DNA of 64,000 nt from Amoebidium appalachense (lineage: Eukaryota; Ichthyosporea): contig CAVNZM010000003.1 of assembly GCA_963693365.1 (NCBI GenBank), forward strand, positions 9,548,001 through 9,612,000, written 5' to 3'. A program made the translations under genes and the position numbers. This document shows positions 27,803 to 40,226 of this stretch, piece after piece (the stretch's first letter is position 1; every line of letters starts with the position of its first letter). A model generated the notes under the pieces. That model did not search any database. It worked only from the letters and a program-made list of their open reading frames with translations, and was not told the origin of the DNA.

Positions 27803-27834
<32 letters not shown>

Positions 27835-27849
27835 TGTGTAGGTGTGGAT

Positions 27850-27880
<31 letters not shown>

Positions 27881-27954
27881 AGGGGATGTGTGTAGGCGTG
27901 GGTGGTTGGGGGAGGGGGGGGGGGGGGAGGGGAGAGGGAGGGGGATGTGTGTGG

Positions 27955-27993
<39 letters not shown>

Positions 27994-28408
27994 CGGGGGG
28001 GGAGGGGGGGGTGGGGACGTGTGTGTGTGGCTGTGTGTGCACGTGTTCTGTGTGTGTGCCCACAACTACCGTCTGTATTAGACGTTACTTACACCATTTC
28101 CTCTCTTCTCGCACAGGACGGAGCGATATTCTTTGCATGGGGCCGTATCATCAGCGGGACGGTAGAGAAGGGGCAGCAGGTGAGGGTGCTGGGTGAGGCA
28201 TACACCCTGGAGGATGATGAGGATATGAAGGTCGAGACAGTGGCCAAGATATACATGCCTGAGGCAAGGTGTGTGGTTGTGGGTGTTTTTTCCCTTTGGT
28301 TTTACCTTTGTTGGGTGGGTGGGTGGATGGGCGTCTTTGTTCCTTTTTCTTTTCTTTCCTCTTTTCTTTCTTTCTTTTTGTGTGTGTGTGTGTTTTAGGG
28401 AGGAAGAG

Positions 28409-28448
<40 letters not shown>

Positions 28449-28536
28449 CCTGGGTTAGGCCGGCAGGTGTGGGCATGCTGGTGGTGGGTGGGTAGATGGG
28501 CATGTGTTCGTGCCTGCCTGCCTGCCTGCCTGCCTG

Positions 28537-28576
<40 letters not shown>

Positions 28577-28581
28577 TGTTT

Positions 28582-28632
<51 letters not shown>

Positions 28633-30812
28633 CGCTAGTTTTACTCGTTGCCATTCTCTTTTGTTTCGTCTCCGATGTATATCCACATGCCACACACAAA
28701 ATGCTTGGACGGGCAGCGTTGGAACACCCTTGGGGGAGAGTGTTTGTGCGTGTGTGTGTGTGTTTGGGGGGTGGGGGAGGAGGCGCAGCGGGTCATGGAT
28801 ATGTTGTCAGTGCACTCATACACAATCTCTCGTGCATTTATGCACACACATTCATACACAAACACACACGCGCACACTCACGAACACACACACACACACA
28901 TACACACACACACACACCGGGTGCCCGCCCATGTGCACGTGCGTCTACTTACACACATGCACACAACCGCTACCTTAGATGTGTGCTCGTGGGATACACC
29001 TTAGTCCAGCTGCTACAGACTTGATATTACATCTATGAGTTCTGCACATGCGTATTCTATAACCACCAGGCCATAAACCGACCATGACCTTATATAGACA
29101 CATTCATATCCATATCTTTGCCATTTATCAACATGCCCTCAATCTTACCATATATGGCCACAGATACAAGGTCGAGGTGTCACGAATGGGCGCAGGCAAC
29201 TGGGTGCTTCTGGAAGGCGTCGACCAGTGAGTCCCCCCCCCCCCCCCCCTCCCCCCCCTCCACCCCTCCCCCCCCCCCCCCCCCCCCTTCCCCCCGGCCC
29301 CCCTCTTCCTCCTCCTCCTCCTCTTGACCTCCTGACACAAATACATACACAGATGTGTGGGCACCCATAGGAGGCCAACCTCCCCCCCCCAAAAAAAAAA
29401 AAAAAAAAAAGCTACCACCGATCCATGGATTTCCATCCATTGTCACCTGTGCTTTCTATCTGCTTTTGTGGTTGCCTAACTGTCTCATCCCTCTTCCCGT
29501 TGCCCACATGAGTGGCATTTCCAATTCGAAATTCGGGTTTTCGTTTAAAAAACAAGAGAGAGAAAGAAAAAATCGTGGTGACGAAAAAAAAGGGAGAGAA
29601 AGAAAAAATCATGGTGACGATCACCACGATCACTATGTAGCGATCAAGCTCATGATGCTCTAAACTTAAAATTCTACTTTTAATGTCAGGTTCATCATGA
29701 AGACGGCCACGATCACGAACATGCAGGCTGATAATGCTTAAAGCTAGATTTACATTTTGAAATCAGGTCCATCGTGGAGACAACCACGATCATGAGCATT
29801 CCAGGCTGATGATGCTTTAAACTCAATTTAAAAAACAATGAACACCGCAACGATCACTAGCGTGCAAGTAGATGATGCTATAAACTAAACTTTAAATCTT
29901 AAAATCAGGTCCATTATGAAGACGGCCACGATCACGAGCATGCAGGCCGATGACGCGTGCATCTTCCGGCCTTTGCCCTTCAACACTCAGTCGGTCTGCA
30001 AGGTGGCCGTGGAGCCACTGAACCCGTCAGAGCTGCCCAAGGTAAAATTTAAACATCGAACAAAAGTTCAAGCTGGGGTTGTAACACGTTTAAACCGGTG
30101 AGCCCCGTTGCTTACTCTGTCTGTGTGATTACTGCGCAAGCAAAAAATCCGTTCGGTTGGGAAACGTGGTGTTGGCATGTAAAGGAAGGGGACGTGTTTT
30201 TCTCGTTGGTTTTAAGACGGAAGGTACGGCATTGGTCCCTGATGTGTGTGTGCGTGTGTTTTGGGGGGGGGGGGGGGGGGGGGGGGGGTGGTTGCTCACC
30301 TGGTTTAGTGTTTGGGATGTGTGGGCATGGGCAAGCCTATAGGCCTGTACGGGCCGGAGAGAGTGTGAAACATGTGATCTTTGGTGCAGGTGGGTGTAGG
30401 CGAGAAGGAAGGGGGGGGGGGGGGGGGATGGGAAGGAGCAGGGGATGTTGTGTGCGTGTGATTGCTTCTGCCTTGTTCATTTCGTTTTTTAATGTGCGGA
30501 AAGAGAGTGATCAAATGCATGACATTCCCACTTGCTCTACACGCCCCACATCCACCCTCCGCTTTCATTTCTTCCCCCCCCCCCCCCCCCCCGGACCCTG
30601 CCTGCATTTTTGCTGACAACTAGCCAATCAGATGTTGGAGGGTCTTCGAGCAGTGAACAAGACGTACCCACTGCTTCAGACCAAGGTGGAGGAGAGTGGG
30701 GAGCACATCATCCTGGGCACTGGGGAGCTGTACATGGACTGTGCCATGCACGACCTGAGACAGGTCTATGCAGGTACGTGTGGAATAAAGCACGCACGCG
30801 CGCGCGCACGCA

Positions 30813-30852
<40 letters not shown>

Positions 30853-30982
30853 TGCTCCTCCTCCCCCGCCCGGGGGAGAGGGGGGGGGGGGGGGGGAAGG
30901 GTGGAGGATGTGTGTGCGGTTGGGGGTGTGACAAATGTGGGTTTGCGTGTGTGTGTGTTTGTTGGTGTGTCTGGGGGGGGGT

Positions 30983-31024
<42 letters not shown>

Positions 31025-31188
31025 AATTGGATGGGGATGCTTGTGTGTGAGGGACTCGGGGCTAAGGGGGGGGGGGGGGGGGGGGCTCAAACCGCTACAA
31101 GAGACTTCGAATGTACACCTAACTTCGTTGCTCCTCTCCCCCCTTCCCCCCCTAACTGCCAAAAACGACAGGCCCCTGCATGCACACT

Positions 31189-31268
<80 letters not shown>

Positions 31269-31712
31269 CATATGCACACACATACCCACGCACACATGCA
31301 CATGCACACACATACCCACACAAACACACGCACACACATACACACACACACACACACACGCACACACGCGTACACACATACGTTCACACATAGACATGAT
31401 GGTCAAGGTATCTGACCCGGTGGTGACATTCCGTGAAACCGTTGTGGAGACATCCTCCATCAAGTGCTTTGCCGAAACGCCAAACAAAAAGTACGTATTG
31501 CACGTGGCAGAAAACCAATAATATCCACATGTATACATGGAAACTGTGCTTCACTTTGAAAACTGTTGCTCGGCTGGCAAGGGGAGAGGCGGATGTTTTG
31601 TTCATGTTGTATGGGTGGGTGGAGGCATCGATGGGTGTGTGCGCGTGTTTGTGTGCATGTGTGTGTGTGTCGGTGGTTCCGTGCCTGTCTGTGCGGGTGT
31701 GTGTTTTTGTTT

Positions 31713-31749
<37 letters not shown>

Positions 31750-33204
31750 TTCTTTGTGTCCACGTGTGCATGTGTGTGCACCCGTGCATGCGCACACACG
31801 CACTCTTAGTTCTGCCTGCCAAGATGCGTGCCCTTGTGTATCATCGCATCGTCCCCGATACCTGCCTGCATACCTTCCATGCTTGTGCATCCGTGCAAAC
31901 ACGTGCGCACGTGTGCCTACATGCACATGTGCACACTTACATGCACGTGCACACACTTACATGCACGTTTTAACACGTGCACGTGCTTGCAGGAACAAGC
32001 TGACGATGATCAGTGAGCCGCTGGAGAAGGGGCTGGCTGAGGACATCGAGAACCACGTGGTGGATGTGAACTGGCCAAAGAAGAAGCTAGGTGCGTATTC
32101 GCGAATATTGGAGAACATTATGGAGTATTTGCGAGTACTCTTAGGTTGTGCTTTGGCTATTTTGCATATCCACGTGTTTTCTACATGGGAAAGAAGTGGC
32201 TGGGTGGGTATTCTGGGATATTCTAGGGTATTATCCGAGTATTATTAGGGTATGCTTTGAATATATTTGCATATTCGCGTGTATTCATGTTGGGAAAAGA
32301 GAAGATGGGTGTGTATTCTGGAATATTTTAGATCATTTCCGAGTACTCGGAGGTTATGCTTTGGCTGCAAATGCACATCCTATTGTATTCATGGTCGGAA
32401 AGGAAGCTGGGTGTGTAATTCCGAATATTCTCGAAAGTCCTAAGATTCTTATTTGACGATGCCTGCATATTCACATGTGTGTGGAGTATTGCGGGCATGT
32501 TGCTATGTGCAATGTATTCATTTTGGTAGGGAAGAAGCTTGGTGCGTACTTCTGAAAATTTCTGGTTGTTTTGCGCCTATGCTTGACTATCCTTGCATAT
32601 CATGACGTGTGTCCATCTTTGGGAAGGGAGAAGCTCGATGTATATTCTTCAATAGTCTTGATTATCCTGGCACATGTGTCGACTGTAAAGTGCCTATTGA
32701 ATGGTATTCATATTTGCAGAGAAGAATCTGTGATAGGCATGTTTCCCTAAGTATTGCAAGTTTTCTTTGCTTCACGCCTTCATTAGCCTGCATTTTTACG
32801 TGCATTCATCTTGGAAGCATTACTTGCTATCGAGTGTGAGCTCGCATTGCCACAGGGAAAGTCAGGAAACAGAAGGCATTCTTTGTTTGCTGTCATTACC
32901 CATGCTCTCCGTTTTTGTGGTGGTCTTTGCTTGTTGGTGTGACTCCTTGCTTGTTTTTGTGGTGATCTGTGACCAACGGAGTTGGGGAGGTGTCAAGATT
33001 GCGTGTTTATGCATGCACACACGTACGTGGACACGCACACACGCTGAAAACACACACGCACACATAAACACACTTAATCACTCACTCACTCACTCACTCA
33101 CTCACTCACTCACTCACTCGCTTGAACTCGGATCTCCCCCCCCCCCCCCCCCCCCCCCCAATACCCTTCCCCTCCCCCCTCCCGTGACCCCCCCTCCACA
33201 CACA

Positions 33205-33243
<39 letters not shown>

Positions 33244-33505
33244 ACACAGGCGACTTCTTCCAAACCAAGTACGACTGGGATCTTCTAGCCGCACGTTCCA
33301 TCTGGGCGTTTGGCCCCGACAGCCAAGGCCCCAATATTCTCGTTGACGACACTTTGCCCTCTGAAGTGAACAAGCAGCTCTTGGGGAGTGTGAAGGATTC
33401 GGTGGTGCAAGGGTTTCAATGGGCAACGAGGGAAGGCCCGTTGTGCGATGAACGTACGTGTTGGTTGTACCTGCATACCCCCCCCCCCCCCCCCCCCCCC
33501 CCTCT

Positions 33506-33590
<85 letters not shown>

Positions 33591-34616
33591 TTCGCCCTCC
33601 TCCTTGACCTTGTGTGTTGTACATGTTTACCCCTTCACCCTCCCTTACCCTTACACTGATTACATATTATCCCCTTTAACCCCTCCCCCCCCCCCCCTGA
33701 GTTCCTATCTATATTTTTCTTGCTTCTGCTTACTGCTGCATCTTTAACCCCCGGCCTTTCCCACTGCCCTTGCCTGCATAAGCAACCCTGCTCGTCTCTG
33801 ATCAAGACGGGTGACCTACTCATGTTCAAGTGAAACAGTATCTGAGTTGGGTTTCGTTAACGAGGGGAATAGGTCGAAACTCGGGTACTGTGGATGACGT
33901 GGGCCCCCCCTGAGGATGGGCTCTGCTTATTATGCATACTCTTTATGTATGGCTTGCATTCTGCATCGTGTTATCCGTTTGTTCTTGTGTACTTCGTACT
34001 TTTTGACGCATTCAAACCCAACCCCCCCCCTCCTCCCCCCCAACTCTCTCTCTGTTGATGCCTTTTGCATTATTCCCATTATCGTCACTCCTCTCTGCTT
34101 TTGTGTTGTGCTTAATTGAAATTACTTCTTCCCCCCCCCCCCCCCCCCCCTTTTCCCCCTCAGGTAGCACCTGAGTTGCTCTTCCGGCCCATTACTAATT
34201 ATCCGCTATCCAAATATACCTGTATGTAACCCACTACCCAAACATCCCCATGAAATAGAGCAAGATTTTTACCAACCACAACTATTCAACCCACTGCGTA
34301 TGCAAACACCACCAATAGAAGAAAGAATCCCACAATCAAACCCCACCACTTAACCATCCTTATACCTGCAGCGATCCGCAATGTCAAGTTCAAGATTCTT
34401 GATGCCACGATAGCAGACAGTCCCATCCACCGGGGGGGTGGCCAGGTCATCCCCACCTCCAGACGTGTGGCTTACTCTGCTTTCCTCATGGTAGAGTATT
34501 CCCCTCCCCCAAACACGCACACACACACTTACACACACACACCCTCTCTCTAAGCGCACACTCACACGCGCAGTCCCCAAGGCGCCTGTGCTCGCATATG
34601 CACGATCTCTCACTCC

Positions 34617-34663
<47 letters not shown>

Positions 34664-34696
34664 CCTGTCTCCTTTCTCTGTCCTCTCTCTCTCCTT

Positions 34697-34735
<39 letters not shown>

Positions 34736-34805
34736 CTCTCCTCTCTCTCTCTTCTCTCTCTTTCTCTCCCTGTCTCCTTTCTCTGTCCTCTCTCCCTCCC
34801 TCTCT

Positions 34806-34887
<82 letters not shown>

Positions 34888-34965
34888 AGCTCTCTCCCTC
34901 TCCCGTCCGCCTGTCTTTATCAATCTCCCTAGTGCGGGGCTTGTATCAAGACCGGCATCACCATA

Positions 34966-35001
<36 letters not shown>

Positions 35002-35404
35002 AACCCCACCCCACCCCACCCCCCTCTCCCCCCGGCTGCTGACTTATGCCGTGCAGGCCACCCCCCGGCTTATGGAGCCCTACTACTACGTGGAGGCACA
35101 GGCACCGGCAGACTGCGTGTCAGCTGTATACACCGTGCTTGCAAGGAGGAGGTGGGGAACCCATTTCATTTGCTCTTTTTTTTTGGGGGGGGGGGGGGGT
35201 TGCTCCCTGCATGTGTATCTGACCCACACCCAATCAAAACGCACAGAGGTCACGTGGTTCAGGACGGGCCCAAGGCCGGGTCACCCCTGTACGTGATCAA
35301 GGCATACATCCCTGTCATGGACTCGTTTGGCTTCGAGACGGATCTGCGCACATACACACAGGGGCAGGCATTCTGTCTGTCTGTGTTCGACCACTGGCAG
35401 GTGG

Positions 35405-35461
<57 letters not shown>

Positions 35462-35463
35462 GG

Positions 35464-35558
<95 letters not shown>

Positions 35559-35712
35559 AATGGGGGGGGGGGGGGGGGGGGGGGGGGGCTGTTAATGCTT
35601 TGTGTGGGGCTGTTGCGTGTGTAGAGCGCCGGGGGAGGGGGGGGGGGGGGGGGGGGGGGGGAGGTAATTGTGCTCATGCCCTTGTACTTGTATATGGACC
35701 CATTCCCCTCTT

Positions 35713-35743
<31 letters not shown>

Positions 35744-36686
35744 CCACCACCACCACGCCCCATTTCTTTCTATTCACGTTTGCTCTAGGTATACACGCCA
35801 GCGTTTCCTGGTACTGATTCTTGGTTATGCGATCCACGGACACGCACGTACACCTACACCTACACCTACACCCCCAGATTGTGCCCGGTGATCCGCTCGA
35901 CAAGAGCATTCTTATTCGGCCGTTGGAGCCCCAACCTGCCCCTGCTCTTGCCCGTGACTTCATGGTGAAGACACGCAGACGAAAGGTGACCCCCCCCCCC
36001 CCCCCCCCCCCCCCCCCTTGCATGTGTCCTGCACCATTCTTCTCATTGTGTATGTGTACTTGGTACCGTGTTCCGCATTCAACCCCCCCCCCCCCCCCCC
36101 CCCCCCCCGGGGGGCGATCTTAACCCATGCAGGTCTACTTGATATACATCATTTTAGTAGTGTCCCACCCCCCTCCCCCCCCTCCCCCCCCCCCCGGGAG
36201 GGGGGAGTGAGAATGAAATGGTCTCCTGCTGTTGAGGGTGATTTTTCTGCGTGGCCGCTCGTAACCCACACATTCACCCACTCCCTCCCTCCTACCTTCT
36301 TCTCCCTCCCGTGCGTGCGTGCATGCGTGTGTGCGTGTGGGTGCGCGATAATTATCTGGGATACTCCGGTTAGGTTCCTGCGTTCCCGGTGTGCTCTGTT
36401 TTTGGATCATCTCGACTGAGGCTGACGTCCTTGGCGGAATTCACACACACACGTTTACACACACACACACGAGTACACACGAACACACACACACTCAAGC
36501 ACACACGCGCGCACGCGCGCGCACACACTCTCTCTCTCTTTCACGTACGTACACACACACACACACATACACACACACACACACACACAGGGGCTGAGCG
36601 AGGATGTGAGCATCAACAAGTTCTTCGACGACCCCATGTTGTTGGAGCTGGCCAAGCAGGACGTTATGCTCTCCTACGCGATGTAA
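16527..36686 (+). CDS. EFTUD2: 116-kDa U5 snRNP GTPase (EFTUD2/Snu114), 25 exons
   Basis: EF-2-like GTPase of the U5 snRNP that controls Brr2 and spliceosome activation and disassembly in the nucleus. Coding exons, all with consistent phase: 16527-16695, 17503-17571, 18738-18867, 20088-20232, 20608-20734, 21441-21523, 22351-22465, 22935-22986, 23762-23889, 24819-24976, 25794-25898, 26791-26880, 27636-27746, 28117-28268, 29164-29226, 29909-30041, 30632-30773, 31394-31490, 31993-32090, 33250-33453, 34372-34490, 35057-35151, 35247-35400, 35878-35985, 36591-36686. They total 2,943 bases (980 residues plus TAA), close to human EFTUD2 (972). Visible motifs: N-terminal [26 protein letters not shown]-loop GHLHHGKT (exon 4); DTPGHVNF split by intron 5; NKVD (exon 7); [65 protein letters not shown]. 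The acidic N-terminus is typical. All introns are GT-AG; the shortest is 95 bases. Confidence 0.97.
17824..18006 (+). repeat. Dispersed repeat copy a (5'-truncated, EFTUD2 intron 2)
   Basis: Begins at ACAGTATCTGAGTTGGG and ends at GACGCATTCAAAC followed by C-runs. Matches the last third of the ~600-bp repeat seen complete at 58615-59214. Confidence 0.85.
18873..20087. repeat. Intron 3 with complementary repeat ends
   Basis: Right after the donor come (GT)n (18880-18895), a 31-base G-run (18896-18926) and more (GT)n (to about 19090). Before the acceptor come CA-rich arrays (19340-19910), C-runs (19690-20055), CCCA repeats and TACACACAG. The order GT, G ... C, CA is what a long stem joining the two splice sites would need. 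Confidence 0.75.
21677..21780 (+). repeat. Dispersed repeat copy b (short, diverged, intron 6)
   Basis: Starts at ATGGGCTCTGCTTATTATGC and follows the 3' end of the family with substitutions (…GTGTACTTTGG..ACACATTC). Confidence 0.7.
22225..22350 (+). repeat. 57-bp array ending at the EFTUD2 exon 7 acceptor
   Basis: GATATCAG recurs at 22229, 22286 and 22343, exactly 57 bases apart; the last is the real acceptor. The two upstream copies also carry exon-like starts (CTGAAG and GTGAAG, against the real GTGATG) and share AAAATACGTAGCTGAT. These are decayed copies of the intron end plus exon start. Confidence 0.8.
23177..23368. repeat. 64-bp minisatellite, three copies (intron 8)
   Basis: TATGCACTCGAAAACACACG starts at 23177, 23241 and 23305. 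The third copy has small changes and loses the unit end. Each unit contains TTGTAAGGTG, a donor-like motif. It is not a CRISPR array: there are no unique spacers. Confidence 0.9.
24287..24440 (+). repeat. Dispersed repeat copy c (5'-truncated, intron 9)
   Basis: Starts at GGTGAATGGGGACGAAATTC and ends CACATTCAAAC before C-runs. More diverged than copies a, d, e and f. Confidence 0.8.
26611..26690 (+). pseudogene. Decayed duplicate of EFTUD2 exon 12
   Basis: ATGGGGCGCAG|GTGTGCCAG at 26617-26636 repeats the real exon 12 boundary at 26780-26799, 163 bases upstream. About 45 exon bases are recognisable ([15 protein letters not shown]...), then the copy diverges and hits TAG. Use of this acceptor would truncate the protein, so it is a decoy or dead exon in intron 11. 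Confidence 0.85.
27476..27630. repeat. Palindromic minisatellite abutting EFTUD2 exon 13
   Basis: About six units of roughly 24-27 bases with core ACTTACGTAAGC (TTACGTAA palindrome) and GTGTGGCACC-type spacers, running to within a few bases of the acceptor at 27635. Each core holds GTAAGC, a good donor-like word. Confidence 0.85.
29613..29908 (+). repeat. Array of decayed exon 16 starts (71-77 bp period)
   Basis: Copies of the exon 16 boundary occur at 29690 (TGTCAG|GTTCATCATGAAGACG) and 29767 (ATCAG|GTCCATCGTGGAGAC), one lacking an acceptor at about 29838, and a fainter one near 29613. The real exon starts at 29909. The first decoy reads [16 protein letters not shown] then stop; the second meets TGA. 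Confidence 0.85.
32072..32816 (+). repeat. Array of decayed exon 19 ends and donor sites (~106 bp)
   Basis: About seven units beginning at the real exon 19 end, AAGAAGAAGCTAG|GTGCGTATTC (donor 32091). Recognisable copies of GGAAAG(A)AG..CTGGGTG.GTATTC start near 32187, 32295, 32395, 32525, 32618 and 32718. The copy near 32525 even keeps GAAGAAGCTTG|GTGCGT. Unit ends share GCATATTCACGTGT..ATTCAT. Confidence 0.8.
33697..34019 (+). repeat. Dispersed repeat copy d (5'-truncated, intron 20)
   Basis: Starts at CTGAGTTCCTATC inside a C-run and continues closely similar to 58891-59214, ending GACGCATTCAAAC. Confidence 0.9.
35401..35877. repeat. Intron 23 with complementary repeat ends
   Basis: Donor followed by (GT)n (35411-35459 and 35467-35556) and a G-run (35562-35588). 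A C-run (35713-35741) and CACCTA repeats (35849-35870) lead to the acceptor CCCCCAG. Confidence 0.75.
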
Positions 36687-38168
36687 ATCGCCTGGCGCGA
36701 TCGGGAAAATTTGCTATCGGATCGGATCGGATTGAATAAGGTTTGATCGGATCTAATCGGGAAGATGCAAGAGTGAAGACGGGTGGAGTGTTTGGTGGAG
36801 TGGGAGAGAAGTGATGTGATTGGAGGAGAAATGAGATTTTGACCTGCATATGTGAGGCTGGTGCGTGTGTCAAAACGGCGGACATACAGACAGCCATAGA
36901 AAAAAGGGGGGGGGGGGGGGGGGTGGGGAGAGGGGGGGGGGGGGGGGGGGGGGGGGACGATTTACTTCGACTTCACTGCGGTTGCAGCTAGGAGGCGTAT
37001 ATTTAGCTTATTTTGTTTTCTTTTTTTTTTTTTTTTTTTTCGGAAAGTAAAGGAGAGGGGGGGGGGGGGGGGGGGGGCTCGTTTCTTGTGATTTCGTGTA
37101 AGGACCCCATTCTGTGATTTCAGGATGGTTTGGGTCCTGTCGAGCTGTGGGTTAGGGTTGGAAAATATTCGATGTGTCGACGTTCAGATAGGTAGTGGTG
37201 TGGGTGCACGTGTGTGTGGGTGTGGGGGGGGGGGGGGGGGGGGGGGGGGGGCATGCAGGCACCGACGTTTTTGGGTGGTTTTTTTTTTTTTTTGGTTTTT
37301 TGGTTTTTTTGGTTTTTTGTACATAAGCAAAGCTATATGCATGGCTATACAATGGGCTTACTGTACAAACCGTACAGTCATTTCTGAATCGAAGCAAAAT
37401 AAACCGAATGCATGGTTCAGATGTAGCTACCATCTCGTGGGATCCGTGTTTCTCTCCCCCCCCCCCCCCCCCCCCCCCCAAACACATACAATCACACACA
37501 GGCGCGCGCACACATACGTCACACACAGCAGCTGTGACATTCACACACACACGTGCTCAGAACGCACACGCACCACATTTCCGCGTACCAACGTGTACGC
37601 ACGGCACACACACACGCACACGCACACGCACTTGCACACTGCACACTATATATAGTAAGCAGTCCCGTATCCGTACTAGCTACTGACGTGTGTTATTAAA
37701 AGGCGCAACATTTTCCATTGGTGTTCTTGGTTGTGTGTACACGTGTATGCGTGTGTGCGTGTGTGCGCGCGTGACACTGTGCACATATGTGCGTGTTTGT
37801 GTGCATGTGTGTGTGTCGTTTGTGTGTACATGTGTGTGTTCATCCGCACGAGCAGTACGAGTGAGCCATCTGAGTGTGTGTGCATGTCCCGGTGTCTATA
37901 GATGTTTCGGGGGGGATCGGGGGAGGGAGGAGAGGGCTGGAGGGGGAGGGGGGGAGGGGGGGGGGGGGGGGCAGATAGGGAGAGGAGAGAGAGAGAGCAA
38001 GATTTTGACTGGATCGCGATTTAAGAGAGCGAGAGAGAGAGAGAGAGGAAGGGAGAGCGGAGAGAGTTGAAAAAGAAGAGAGCGAGAGAAAGCGGAGAGT
38101 GGGTGAGAGAGAGGGAGGGCGTGGGAGGAGATCTCTAGAGAGAGAGAAGAGAGGGAAAGGGAGACCCT

Positions 38169-38221
<53 letters not shown>

Positions 38222-39373
38222 ACATAGAGAGAGAGAGAGAGAGATAGACTCTTTGAAAGCTGGACTCTGAGAAAGGAGAGTCCGAGAGAAATCTAGAGGG
38301 AGAGGGATGTGTCGAGAGGATAGAAGAGAAGATGTGGTAACGTTGACAATGTGGCCACGTGGAGATACTGTACTCTTATGTGAGATAGCGCCAAGGGCTC
38401 TAATGGGCCAATCAAAACACCCGTCTGCCTCTTTCACCGGATGGGCCGCCGCAATGATTAATGTTATAATCATTGAATACTATGAATACCGTAATTGATT
38501 GACCATCTTCATTGAGATACGGTGTGTGGTCCTGCACACGACCTGTATTCTGTCTAATAAATTACTATGATTCCCATTGGTTATAATGTAGCCATACATT
38601 CGTTTACATTGTAGAGATATACTGAATATCCAAAAATCCTGACACGGGTAACATTTCAAACATGGGTCCTTTTTTGTTTTGTTTTTTCTTGTTTTTGTTT
38701 TTTTTGTTTCTCCCTCTGGGGCAGGGGGGGAGGGGGGCGGGGGGAAGGGGGGAAGGGGGGAGGGAGAGAGGGAGAGGGAGGGGGGAGGGGGAGGGGGAGG
38801 ATGGGGGGGGGGGGGTAGGGGGGGGGGGTACTGTATGCTACCAAATGATAACTTTGGGGGTTGCCATCTCCTTAAACCGATCAGTATGTTGAACAACTAG
38901 TACTAAATATGGACCCTCGTACATTCATTTATACATTCTTCTAACTTGACAAACCGTTGCCCTAATACCTATGTATTTCTCTTGAGGATAGCCTGAATAC
39001 CTACGCAACGCACCAATCAGTGTTTACGCCCTCCGGGCACGACCACTCCGGATAAACAGGCATGACATTTTGTGCGCCTGCCGCCTGCCAATTTGAAAGC
39101 TCTCTTTCTTCGAATTTCGGTTACAAATTTCCCACAAAATCGCGCAAATGACCGATCTCGCCCTGCCACTGTTCCTGCGAATAGGGCCACTGGTCAACCG
39201 TCCCCGCGTTGTGGAAAGACGAAATCCGATTGGCCAGCTTGTCCAAGGTCTGCATTTGAATGGGTAAGCATGGGAATGTGTCACATTTGGCATTGAATTT
39301 CAGAAGAGGGACATGCTCAATAATGTGTAAATGATGGAGCGCGGGGGAGTGCGGGGGATGAAGGTTGGACGGG

Positions 39374-39418
<45 letters not shown>

Positions 39419-39976
39419 TACGCATGGCCCTAATTTAAAGTGGTTATGATGTGTGTCGGATTCTTACTTATGTGCATGTGAGCGTCTGAGCATGTGTGTG
39501 TGTGCGCATGCATGCATGTACTTATATACGGATGTGTGTGTGTAGGTGTTGTGTTTGTGGGCCGGGTGTGTGTGGGTGTGGGTGTGTGTATGTGTGTGTG
39601 TGTGTGTGTGTGTTTGTGTGGTGTGTGTGCTACTGTGCATGTGTGCACCCATGTGTATGTGTGTGAGTGTGTTCAACAATGTGTTGTGTGTGTGTCTCAT
39701 GATTGTCGTGATTGGACAGGGAGGGGGGGGAATTATTATCGGATTTTGAAGTATGAGAGGGGCCGCAAAGCAGAGCTTCCCCTCTTTCATTGTCTTGAGA
39801 ACGTTGAGGGGGGAAGGGGGGGAAAGGGTGTGGGGGGGGGAGGGGGGGAGGGGGGAGGGAGGGAGGGAGGGAGGGGAAGGTGGGAGAGTAAGGGCCTGAG
39901 GAATTCCCAATAAATTATGGCAGGTGATGGTGCTTGGAGGTTGGGGGGGGGGGGGGGGGGGGGGGATGTGTCATAC
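36687..39976. other. Intergenic between EFTUD2 and the CotH-like gene
   Basis: Just after the EFTUD2 stop there is a cluster of GATCGG repeats (36700-36765). G-runs follow at 36906-36956, 37058-37077 and 37219-37250. A GA-rich purine block lies at 37915-38305 and a G-rich block at 38722-38829. A very long poly-G (about 39 bases) sits at about 39380-39418. Further 3' exons of the minus-strand CotH-like gene may lie in 39500-39976, but I could not place one. Confidence 0.5.
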
Positions 39977-40226
39977 CTGTGTGCACCTTTGAGGTGAGAG
40001 GGGTCCATTAGGCGAAGTCAGTTCCCTCGCTCTCTGTGCAAGCCTTTCCACAAACCCATCGACATACAAAAGGGATCGATAGAGAATGTTTTCACTGTTT
40101 GCATCTGTGCCGTATTGAACAGGCATTCAGTTATCCAATTTGCGGCATATCTCGGTTTCACCCGTGGCGGATGGTTGGTTGCAGTGGTCCAATGCGCCGT
40201 CCAGATCCCAGAAGAAAATTGCCCAC
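39977..40226 (-). pseudogene. CotH-like gene, exon with DLDG motif (nonsense)
   Basis: Continues the CotH kinase domain in exact phase after the intron 40227-40108+ (donor 41108, GTATGT; acceptor CCCAG|GTGGGC). It reads WAIFFWDLDGALDHC, the metal-binding D-x-D-type motif typical of CotH, then about 19 more codons to an in-frame TGA at 40127-40129. The same frame stays open after the TGA with protein-like sequence (ENILYRSLLYVDGFVERLAQ) to a CAG|GTATGA donor at 39976. The stop therefore looks like a mutation inside a coding exon. The gene's 3' end was not located. Confidence 0.65.
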
